From contig SIJG01000020.1 of NCBI GenBank assembly GCA_023374025.1, forward strand, positions 975,121-1,039,120: a stretch of DNA of 64,000 nt. The letters run 5' to 3'. The position numbers and the translations under genes were made by a program. The notes under the pieces were generated by a model that saw only the letters and a list, made by a program, of their open reading frames with translations, was not told where the DNA came from and did not search any database. Shown here one piece after another: positions 34,223 to 43,894 of this stretch; positions within the stretch are counted from its first letter, which is position 1; each line of letters begins with the position of its first letter. Source of the DNA: Heterodera schachtii (taxonomy: Eukaryota > Nematoda > Chromadorea > Rhabditida > Heteroderidae).

Positions 34223-35228
34223 CTACGCGTCAGCAGCGAAATCCTTGGACTTCCACGCGTTCAAAACATCCCGAATCAACTGAAGAACAGCATCCGTTTC
34301 CCCGGCCACTTCGTTTGCACCAATTTCAGCCATCGCTTCGTCGAGTGCCTAAAAATTTGCAAATGAATTCCAAAAAACAAGAAAGTCAAAAAGAATGATG
34401 ACTTTCTGCGCAAGCTGACGAGCTTCCTGCGGCAATTTTAAGATTTCAAAGTGGAACAGAGCGAAGTTGTGCGCCAGGCCCAGGCGAGTCGGATTGGACG
34501 GTTTCATCTCCTTGGTGGCGATTTCAAGTCCATCTTGGTAGGCATGTTTTGAGAGGTCCATGACAGCTAAAAAAAAGAGCGAATTTGTGGGAGAAAAGAG
34601 AGCAAAAAAGCCATTACCAGGGCGCTCCTCCCCCGGCGCCACTTCGATCATGTAGCGGTAGTAATCGCCCTTCATCTTCAAGTAGAAAGCCTTGGCCTCA
34701 GCGTCGCTCGCCTTCGGAAGAAGCATTTCATTGATGGCTCCCTAAACGGGGATAAATGGGAAAATGATCAAAATCCAAGGGAAAAAAAACAAAAAACTGA
34801 CCAAAATGTCGTGGCAAATGCTGAGCAGTTCTGACTCCATCTTCGTCCGGTACTCTTCCGCCACCTGTAAAAAGGGGAAACATCAAAAAGGAACACGCTG
34901 CTGACACTTGTGCCCAAACTCCACCTGTATTTGCTGGTCCGTAAGGTCCAAAGAGACGCGTTGTTCCGCGTAACAGAGCGAACGCCACGACGCACGACGC
35001 GCAGTAATCGCACCTTTGTAGGCGGTGCCGAGCAACTCGCGCTCCTCGCTGTTCAAATTGGCGTCCACTTGGATCATCTGAAAATAAAAAATGAAAACAA
35101 ATCAAATGCAATGCGTTCAATCCTCTCGACCACACCTTCTGCATTGCCTCGGTCATGTCATCGTAGCGTCGTGCCCTCTCACACACTCTGGCAAAGAACA
35201 TAAGGTCCTCTTTGGAATCGGTGACCAT
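34223..35228 (-). CDS. divergent 14-3-3 protein
   Basis: Six exons (35,228-35,136; about 35,080-34,928; 34,867-34,805; 34,743-34,620; 34,567-34,405; 34,349-34,223) give about 242 residues, normal for 14-3-3. The start is the ATG of MVTDSKEDLMFFARVCERAR. Family features include RYDDMTEAM, ELLGTAYKGAITARRASWR (the Lys and Arg of the phosphopeptide pocket), YLKMKGDYYRYMIEV (the Arg-Tyr pair), PTRLGLAHNFALFHFEIL and LDEAMAEI. 14-3-3 proteins are cytosolic dimers that bind phosphorylated Ser/Thr peptides. The helix-9 signature, normally DNLTLWTSD, is here RDVLNAWKSKD, and the N-terminal helix is unusual, so this is a paralogue rather than the conserved housekeeping form. There is no signal peptide. 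Confidence 0.85.
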
Positions 35229-35859
35229 TGCGCAATTCGAAGAAGCCAAATATTAGCTGCTTGATTATTCCGTTACCGCTTAAAGAACAGTTTAATTAAA
35301 TGTAAAGAATTGAAAAAATACAAATATTTGGTTACAAAAAGGAATAAGTCGTGAAATTCGTTTCCCTTTTGGGGCCATTTTTAAATTCGAGGAGAATGAA
35401 GACAATTTAGACTAACAGTATCAATAAGATTATTTTATCAATAAATGCTAATTTTGGTACAAAAAAGAGTCGATGGTAGAGTAATACATAATGGTGAATT
35501 CAGTTTGTTTTCGAGTTTTAAGCCGGTTTTGAACTAAAAATGCGAAATTCAAGAATTTTAAGTTTCATTTGAAGTTACAGCTTTTTGTTCGAATTGGTCC
35601 GGGGTTCAGAATTGCCGAAAGGTTGTCAAATTCGTGATCAGAAATCAAAAAAAGCATTAGAATTTTACGCAACGATTTTTCATGGATAAATGTAAAAAAA
35701 GTAAATTGTGTAGTATGGTGTGAATGCAATGAAATTAGACTGAGGTTGATTGAAGAAAACCGCCTCGTTATATATACAATTTTGGGCTTGCTCCACTCGA
35801 CAACGACGCGCAATTCAAGCGTTTTTCCATATTTGGCGCTTCGAACCGCGGCAATTTGA

Positions 35860-36370
35860 ATCCGCGAAAAGTTGGGATTTTTATTTACATATTTTTTACA
35901 TATTTTCGGGTTTTTCTACATATTACATATGTACATATTTTTATACATATTTTGGACTTTTCGTACATATTTCGCAATTTTTCATACATATTTCCATTTT
36001 TTTTAAACATATTTTGGGGATTTTTGGGAATTTAGAAATTTTTTTTTGAAAAATTAAAAATTTTTTTTTTGAAAATGTATCCCTAAAAAATATTTTTTTT
36101 TTTCAAAAAATGAGATATCAAAAATAATTTTGAAATACTAATCTGTGATTCTAAGCCTATTTGGTCATTTTATGGCATTTTGTGCATATTTCACTTTTTA
36201 CAAAGAATTTTTTTCCAAAAAATAATCATTTAAAAAAAAAAAAATTTTATTTACATATTTTAGTACATATTTTGGGTTTTTTGTACATATTTCTTACATA
36301 TTTTAGCATTTTTTATACATATTTTATTTACATATTTCGCGATTTTTCTTACATAAAAAAACAATAATCC
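35860..36370. repeat. ACATATTTT repeat field
   Basis: Dense degenerate units of TTTTTACATATTTTGGG type, with ACATATTACATATGTACATA at 35,918. AT-rich filler in between. No gene. Confidence 0.65.
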
Positions 36371-36486
36371 CTAATAATGTATAAAACGACAAAATAGGCA
36401 GTAAAGCCCTCCCTTTTTTTTGGGGGGGGGGGGTCCAAAATAAAACCCCCGGCGGGGCTCGATTTCAGAAATACGGTATTCCATAT

Positions 36487-37631
36487 ATTTAAATTAGAGT
36501 TGTACGGGACCGAGACCTGGTACTGAAAAAAGCGTACAACTGAGTACCTAAGCCCGGTTTTGACCAGTTTGAGCGGGACCGGGAAAAGTCCCAGTTTTTC
36601 AACCCGAAAAGTCCCGGTTTTTCAACCCGAAAAGTCCCGGTTTTTCAACCCGAAAAGTCCCAGTTTTTCAACCCGAAAAGTCCCGGTTTTTCAACCCGAA
36701 AAGTCCCAGTTTTTCAACCCGAAAAGTCCCGGTTTTTCAACCCGAAAAGTCCCAGTTTTTCAACCCGAAAAGTCCCGGTTTTTCAACCCGAAAAGTCCCA
36801 GTTTTTCAACCCGAAAAGTCCCGGTTTTTCAACCCGAAAAGTCCCGGTTTTTCAACCCGAAAAGTCCCAGTTTTTCAACCCGAAAAGTTCCGATTTTTCA
36901 ACCCGAAAAGTCCCAGTTTTTCAACCCGAAAAGTCCCGGTTTTTCAACCCGAAAAGTCCCAGTTTTTCAACCCGAAAAGTCCCGGTTTTTCAACCCGAAA
37001 AGTCCCAGTTTTTCAACCCGAAAAGTCCCGGTTTTTCAACCCGAAAAGTCCCAGTTTTTCAACCCGAAAAGTCCCGATTTTTCAACCCGAAAAGTCCCAG
37101 TTTTTCAACCCGAAAAGTCCCGATTTTTCAACCCGAAAAGTCCCAGTTTTTCAACCCGAAAAGTCCCAGTTTTTCAACCCGAAAAGTCCCAGTTTTTCAA
37201 CCCGAAAAGTCCCGGTTTTTCAACCCGAAAAGTCCCAGTTTTTCAACCCGAAAAGTCCCGGTTTTTCAACCCGAAAAGTCCCAGTTTTTCAACCCGAAAA
37301 GTCCCGGTTTTTCAACCCGAAAAGTCCCAGTTTTTCAACCCGAAAAGTCCCGGTTTTTCAACCCGAAAAGTCCCGGTTTTTCAACCCGAAAAGTCCCAGT
37401 TTTTCAACCCGAAAAGTCCCGATTTTTCAACCCGAAAAGTCCCAGTTTTTCAACCCGAAAAGTCCCGATTTTTCAACCCGAAAAGTCCCAGTTTTTCAAC
37501 CCGAAAAGTCCCGATTTTTCAACCCGAAAAGTCCCAGTTTTTCAACCCGAAAAGTCCCAGTTTTTCAACCCGAAAAGTCCCGGTCCCGGTTTTTCTCAAA
37601 ATTCCCGGTCCCGTACAACTCTAATTTAAAT
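36487..37631. mobile_element. TIR element filled with a 23-bp minisatellite
   Basis: The outer 26 bases at 36,487-36,512 (beginning ATTTAAATTAGAGTTGTACG) are the exact reverse complement of 37,606-37,631. Total about 1,145 bp. Between them, after a short unique leader, lies a long tandem array. No transposase. Shorter elements with CCGGGACCGG words elsewhere in the window may be relatives. Confidence 0.8.
36583..37590 (+). repeat. 23-bp minisatellite, about 44 copies
   Basis: The unit is CCCGGTTTTTCAACCCGAAAAGT minus the limit on length here: it opens CCCGGTTTTTCAACC and closes CGAAAAGT. Variants differ at base 4-5 (GG, AG or GA), and GG/GA and AG forms alternate over much of the array, giving a 46-bp higher-order unit. 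Because 23 is not a multiple of 3, translation shows a 69-bp, 23-residue period; the 354-codon open frame over it is a by-product. Confidence 0.9.
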
Positions 37632-38770
37632 GGCCAACTAGAGAAGCTTTCACTTTTTTTTTCTTATTTCAAAATTACCTCATTCAATTTTGAAAAATAT
37701 TCACTTTATGAAAAAACATTTGATTAAATTCAAAAATACGCTGTTTGTATTAAATTGCTAAATTATACTTCAGTCATTAATTCATCGATTGATAATGACT
37801 ATTTTTAACCGTGGTTGGTCGATTCCTAAAAAGTGCAAATTTGGCGATTCCTAAAAAGTGCAAAAATGGGCGATTTTATAACTTTTAATTCTTTTTAAAT
37901 GGTCAAAATAAAGGCAGTTCGTCCGATAAGGATCTGATTAGGTGTATTTTCTGAATTTTTTCGGCTCATTTCTTAGGGGTGTATTTTTCTTTTTTATTGC
38001 ATTTTTGTTAAGGATTTTCAGAAAAAAACGCCAAAAAAGGCATCAAAACGCCAAAAAGGCACGAAAACTAAGACAAAACCCATAAGGACGCTTGAGACAG
38101 GGGGTAGGGACGTTTCCAGGATTTCGCCATGGAGAGGGTACCGAGGTTTAATTCCGATTTGTCAACAGGTTTTGCCCAAAAAATGTCTTGATTTTGCGGT
38201 TTTGAGCCAATTTTTGTGAATTTTTGGAAAAATACAGAGTTCGAACCGAAATTTTTTGAATTTACAAGGAATGCATGGTTAAATTCTTGAAAATTTCGTA
38301 TGGGAGTTTTGTAAAAAATTGTAAGGAACTTTATCAAAAATTTAACTTTGAATAGTTACTGGAAAAATTGAATTTTTTTTTTTCCACAAATTTCAAAAAA
38401 CAAATATACAAATATTAATATCCATCTGACATTAGAGAGAATTGAAGCTAAGATGATTGAAAAGCATGAAACCAAGAAACTAACCAGTAGACTACAGAAG
38501 CAGTAACACATTCATTTTAAAAGAAAAATTAAATTAATCTTTTTAAAAATAAATTTTCTTTGCCCCAACTTTGCTCAACGATTTGACCAAGACCCCCCAT
38601 TTATGCTTAATATAACGAAACTAGTGCGCAAAAAAAATATGCATACATATGCCTCAAAATACGCTCTCTAATAATATTTATTATTTATCCATTTTATTTA
38701 CTATTTAATAACATACACCTTTTTTTTAATTATAAAAGCATTACATATTCGACAAAAAACTTCCATCCAA
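37632..38770. other. AT-rich, no gene
   Basis: Includes GGCGATTCCTAAAAAGTGCAAA repeated at 37,820-37,870. Nothing else seen. Confidence 0.45.
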
Positions 38771-38771
38771 A

Positions 38772-39138
38772 TTTTAAACTGGGGTTCGAGCCCCGTGGGC
38801 GGGGGTGGCTTTTCGCGGGGGCGGGGGTTGGCGAGGGTCAGAGTCGCGGGGCGGGTGCGGGGGTGAGCAAATGTCTCGCCCCCGGGGACGGGGGCGGGGG
38901 TTTGCTTTTAATAAGCTCCAAAAAAACTCACAAAAAAATTAATTTTTTGAAACTATGTGTTTGGCTCCACATTCCTTTAGTCGATGTATCTAGGTTCAAT
39001 TCCTTTTGGCATAAATTGCACGTACATACATTCTTCGACTGTAAATGTTTTCAAAAAAGCTCCAAACTTTGGAATTTCGGGGTCGGGGTTAAAACCTGTC
39101 CCGTCCCCGGGGGCGGGGGCGAACCCTATTTTAAACCA
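38772..39138. mobile_element. G-rich element with short inverted ends
   Basis: Left end TTTTAAACTGGGGTTCGAGC and right end GGGGGCGAACCCTATTTTAAA pair as imperfect inverted repeats. G-tracts (GGGGGCGGGGG type) sit next to both ends and AT-rich sequence fills the centre. The TTCGAGCCCC string looks like a tRNA T-arm, but no A-box or cloverleaf is present. G-tracts could form quadruplexes. Confidence 0.55.
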
Positions 39139-39755
39139 TTTTCATCATTTTTCTTCGTCTTTCCATGAAAGAATGCAGGCATAATTAATAAGAAAACGTG
39201 ATGAGCCGAAGTGACAAAAGTATTGTGGATATGGCGGCGGTGCCAGGGAGAAACACGAACATTTGCCAGATTTATTAACAAACTTTAGAAATGGGAAAAT
39301 AGTCTCAAAAAGTTTCAAATTTAGAAATATAACTTGCAATACATAATACGCATAACGAAAAACAAAAAATGCTTGCTGTTTAATAATATTTTAAAACAAG
39401 CATTGCCAAAAATAAACTAAAATTCAAACCGACGAAATAATTTTACGTTTTTTCAAAAGTCAATCATTATTGGGTGTAAAAAAATTCTCGGTTCCGAAAA
39501 GGAAAATCGAGACCGAGCCAAAAAACTCGAGACTTTTCTCGAGTCGAGACTCTCAAGCTTCACTAATAATTATAAAAGAAAAATTTATGAGTAAAAATTG
39601 ACAAATATATAAAGCAATGTGTAAAACGAGTCAATGGGGAGGGAAATGAACAAAAATGAAGTGAATGGACCGGAAAAAATAATATGAAAAGAGGTAGGCT
39701 TAAGAAGAGACGCTTTCTATGGTCGAAAAATACCGAAAACCGCGCACTTTGTTTT

Positions 39756-41381
39756 TCATTTCTTCGAGTTGCTCTGCAGCTGTTGCTGCAGCTGAGTGGT
39801 CTGGCGCATGATTGTGCCAATTGCGCTGGTGATTTCGGCATTCGATGACGAATCGCTGATGGTCACGCCGCTGGATTGTCCGTTGATCAGATTGTATGTG
39901 TAGGTGTACTGGTTTATCATTGCGATAATCTGCGCGGTGGTCGGCACTTGGTCAGCACTGACACAACCCCCGGAAATGCCATTGGCACCGTTTCCGTCGA
40001 TGGTTTGGTCCAGCCGTTGGCCGAATTGATTCTGACTGAGTTGCAATGCCACATCGTCCAGCTCCGGTTTCTAAATTATAACTTAATTACAATTAGAAAT
40101 TGAAAAATATTTAAATGGGCTCCATTTGACTATTTAAATGGGCTCCATTTGACCTTTTTTCATTAGACCCTTTCCCTATTTGCATGATTTTCGGCAAAAG
40201 TGCCAATGGTACTTTTTGACAGATATTTTTTGTCATAAAAATGTTTGCGCTGATTCAAATTTTTGATTTACCGTGCATGATGAAGAACCATCTTTTGCCT
40301 GTTCACCACCACTAGTTCCAGTGCCGCCGTTCGTTCTGCAGCTGGTGCCGTTGTTTTGCAGCAACTGATCGTACCCCTGCCACAACAGTACGCTGATCGC
40401 GTGCACACATGCCGCGAGACGAGCCCGCGCTTGGCGCTGCTCCGTTTGCCCCTTCGTTTGGTTCAACGCCGTGCGAATGGAATTGAGGTAATTAGCGTAT
40501 TCTTGGCTCTGTTGTTGTTGATTTTGCTGATCAGCAGCATTGTCTCCATTTTGGTTAGAATTGGAGGAAGATGAATAGTCCGAATTGTGCTGCTCCTCCA
40601 AATAATTTGTGCCGCCGCCCCCATTTTGGGACGAGGAATAGTCAAATTGCACCGATGATGACACGGATGAGTAATTGTAATTTGACTTTGATGAAGAAAT
40701 GGAGCCGGAGTTGGGGCTGATCAACGGGTGCTGTGGAATTGCATTGTTCCCACCCGTGCCATAGCTGCCGGAGTCATAATTATTTGAACTGTCATTCGTG
40801 ACGTCGCTCGTGTTCATATTAGAAGAGTAGATGATCTCGGAACTCGAACTAATCACCGTCTGTTGGCCATCAGCTGATTGATCAGCACCAGCATCGCCAC
40901 CAGTGATCATGTCGTCGCCATACGGTATTGTCTCCTCACTGTCACTGTCACTTTCCCCCGGTGGCTGGGACCCATACTGCTGTTGTTGTGCCGAGTTTGA
41001 ATCGAATGCCGTTCCTGTCCCAGCGCCATTTGACCAACTCCCGCTACCGTAACCACCGCTGGAGTAGCTGCCGTATCCGCCACTACCGTAGCCATTTCCG
41101 TATTGCTGCTGCTGTTGCTGTTGTTGTACAGCGGGTTGTTCAGCATTTTCTTGCGTTTCGTCCTCATCCGATTGTGAGACACTGCTGTGCTGGTGGTTCA
41201 ATGCCAAGTTTATCGAAAGAGAGGTGTCCGACTGTTCCGCGGATTCCGACTTGGAATTGTCGCCCCAACCGAACAAAGCATCGACGGACAGCGAATTTTG
41301 GAGGGCCAACAAAGAGAAGAGCAGCAAAATAGGAGGTGAAAATGGCCAGGATAGGGAGGAGAAGGGGGAGAAGGCGAACAT
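39756..41381 (-). CDS. secreted protein, FGWG family, Gly/Ser/Tyr-repeat centre (copy 2)
   Basis: Exon 1 is 41,381-40,272 and exon 2 is 40,070-39,756, giving about 475 residues. The signal peptide runs MFAFSPFSSLSWPFSPPILL to about SVDA and is followed by LFGWGD. The centre is unrelated to copy 1: poly-Gln (about residue 90), then YGNGYGSGGYGSYSSGGYGS, then Ser/Asn-rich blocks with many acidic residues. The C-terminal half returns to the conserved LNQTKGQTEQRQARARLAAC, ACVHAISVLLWQGYDQLLQN and NGTSCRTNGG. Exon 2 differs from copy 1 by a handful of bases. Same probable fate as copy 1: secreted, function unknown. Confidence 0.75.
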
Positions 41382-41519
41382 GACGGGGAATTGGAGAGAA
41401 TTTTGTTGGGAAATAAATGAATGGAAAAATTGAATTAACTGTCGACAAATGGCAAAGCTTTGCCTTTTAAGCCAAAACTTGGAGAGAAAAAAGTTTTGAG
41501 AGATATTTCCAATCTTTGT

Positions 41520-41552
41520 TTAGCTTTAATAACCAATGATTAATTAATTCGT
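41520..41552 (-). promoter_or_regulatory. conserved upstream box of the duplicated secreted gene (copy 2)
   Basis: Reverse-strand partner of 29,281-29,313 (AATTAATCATTGGTTATTAA). Preserved while neighbouring upstream DNA has changed. Confidence 0.5.
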
Positions 41553-42303
41553 GACTTGCTGAAGCGTAATGCATGCGTTTTGACAGTTTCACTTCTATTT
41601 CGGTCCATATTCAAATTGATTACATTTTCGCTTCAACTACGTCGAACAAAATTTCAAATGATTTCAAACTTTTATGCAGCTGTCAAAGCTGAAGAAGTTA
41701 ACTCTATTTTTGGTTCGCTTCACGTTTCAATTTGAATCTGCGACCACTCCATCAATAATTGTTTCCAAATTGGTTAAAATTAATTAATTAATTTTAATAA
41801 AATAAGAAAATAACAAATGGTTGTTAATTTTTTTATTTAATTTTTATTTCATATAATCTTTAAAATGACAATTTGGCGGTAATATTTCGGGTTTTCTATC
41901 TAAAAATTAAAACCCATTATATAGTTGGAAATAATGGCAAAAAAAGGATAAAGTGGCAAAAAGATGGTATGCAAATTGATAATTTTCTTAATCATAAACT
42001 GACGGAGCCAGTAGACACCTCCAGGCCCAAAATCGTATAAATTTTTTTGAGAATTTTACAAAAAAAAAATTATAAAGTTTTTATTTTATTTTATTTTTTT
42101 ATTAAGAATAAATATTTTTTAATATATTAAATGTTTAATTATAATAATATTATTTTCTTAATTAAATTGATTTTATTGACAATTGGATTTATTGCTACAC
42201 ATATTCTATTGTAACATTCTGATTTCCTTTCCTTCACATCCTCATTTACATTTTTTAACATTTTTATATATAATAATAAAATAAAAAATTCCAAAATTAT
42301 CCA

Positions 42304-43095
42304 ATGAAAATTTTATTTGTGCCCTTTTTGTATTTTGCCATTTTGACGATTTTTTTCCACCGCTTTTCCGCTGCTAACGAGACAAATGAGCATATTTCAA
42401 CAGCAGTTGATGCTGATGCAGAAATTGAGAAACCGTCAAAAAAGCACGTCACTTTTGCTGATCCGATCGCAACTGAAATCAAAGGACGTGTGACATTGGC
42501 GGAACTGATCGAAAAGGAACGGGACGGGGAAAGCACAGCACTGATCAGCCAAAAGGGACCATCAGCAGCAGATGATGCTGATCAAATGATCAAAAAGAAT
42601 GAACGGATAAGAGAGAAACAATGGCCAATTAAGGGAAGTGAAATGGAAAATGGAGCAGAAAAAAGGGACGAAAAAGCAATTGCTGAACAGGTCGAGAAGA
42701 CTCATAATAGCCTATCATTAACACAGGAGGAATCAGCCGATCTGCTCAAAACAGAACGTAAGCCAATGATCAGTGGAAGTTTAGCAGAAAATCCCAACCC
42801 CAATAATGGCACAATATTTGCTGATGTGATTGAGGAAATGGAAGCGAAAAGGGCACTTAAGCGCAACGCATTAGTAAAACTGATCGAAATGGAGCAAAAG
42901 AGGGCACATCAGACGGATCCGGCACCAATGCCAAAAGCGGAGGATGGCATTCGTGAATCATCAACAACAGATGTAGCTGATCGGATTGTAGAGGAGCAGA
43001 AAAAAGCGGCGGATGGACCGAAGGCACCGATCGCAAAGCAAACGCTGGCCGAACTGTTAGAAATGGAAAGAAGCAGTCAAGAAGAGGCAATTTGA
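42304..43095 (+). CDS. secreted acidic repeat protein, unknown function
   Basis: An intronless 263-residue frame. MKILFVPFLYFAILTIFFHR is a strong signal sequence with likely cleavage near FSA-ANE. The mature part is rich in Glu, Lys and Ala with no TM segment or cysteine. A motif of about 12 residues repeats four times: RVTLAELIEKER (about 59-70), GTIFADVIEEMEAKR (about 165-180), NALVKLIEMEQKR and QTLAELLEMERSSQ near the end. KKHVTFADP (about 46-54) fits the R/K-x-V-x-F type docking motif for protein phosphatase 1. No named family recognised. GATCA/TGATC words are frequent in the DNA. Candidate effector by architecture. Confidence 0.75.
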   Translation: MKILFVPFLYFAILTIFFHRFSAANETNEHISTAVDADAEIEKPSKKHVTFADPIATEIKGRVTLAELIEKERDGESTALISQKGPSAADDADQMIKKNERIREKQWPIKGSEMENGAEKRDEKAIAEQVEKTHNSLSLTQEESADLLKTERKPMISGSLAENPNPNNGTIFADVIEEMEAKRALKRNALVKLIEMEQKRAHQTDPAPMPKAEDGIRESSTTDVADRIVEEQKKAADGPKAPIAKQTLAELLEMERSSQEEAI

Positions 43096-43894
43096 TCAAT
43101 TGTTGATTGAACTGTTTTGATCATCTTTTTCTTCTATTGTAATTCTTGTTGAACCAATCCCGAAAGTTCTCTTTCTCGATCACGCCCCATGTAACAATAA
43201 GAAGGATGTTTATTTATACGAAACTAAAAATTATTTTTTTGTAAAAAATTTTCGCAAAACCATTAAATCAGAAATTTTCCCAAGGGACCTCATATTTTAT
43301 CTAAAAATTAAATGATGAACATAAATAATGAAATTATTTAAAAAATGAATAAATAAATTAGCCAAAATGAAAAAGATTAACACTCAAAAAACAGCGAATT
43401 AATAAATGTCAAAAACAGTCGGATAAAAATAAACAATAAAAGGATTTGTTAATTAATTCACTTCCTTTTTCACTCTTTTCGTGCACGGACTGTTCACCAA
43501 AGAACAACTCGGACGCGCGGAGATGGCCAAATCATGGAAAAAGAATGAACAAATTAACTGGATTTATTATAAATTAATTATTTAAATGATGAAAATGAAA
43601 ATGGAAGAAAAAACATATATTTTAACAATTAAAAGGAAAAACCTTAGAGAAAAACGAATTATTTTAAAATATTTGTTGAAATAAATTTGAAAATATTTAG
43701 TGTCAGTCTAATAATTTATAAAATTGTAAAGAATATGCATAATTTCGCTTTGTTTTACGTTTTTCATAAAAGAACGAAACATTTAATTCCATTCTCCCAG
43801 TTGAAGCAAAAGTTGCATTTAGGACAAAAACAAATATTTAAAATTAATTAAATGATACAATAATAATTCATTAAATTGTTTAATAATAATTCAA

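Larger units (their letters stand above)
39460..41552 (-). repeat. inverted duplication A, right arm
   Basis: Reverse counterpart of 29,281-31,025; the spacer between arms is about 8.4 kb and contains the 14-3-3 gene. Near identity over exon 2 and the 3' flank. A local tandem duplication of AAATGGGCTCCATTTGAC occurs in its intron at about 40,111-40,152. Confidence 0.85.

Noticed and set aside
36560..37624. A 354-codon open frame with a repeated KSPSFSTRKVPVFQPEKS pattern
   Set aside because: It is fully explained by a 23-bp tandem repeat that lacks stop codons; the DNA period is not a codon multiple and the array sits inside a TIR element.
38780..38805. GGGTTCGAGCCCC as a tRNA T-arm/B-box
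   Set aside because: No A-box, acceptor stem or cloverleaf can be drawn around it; it is the end of a G-rich inverted element.
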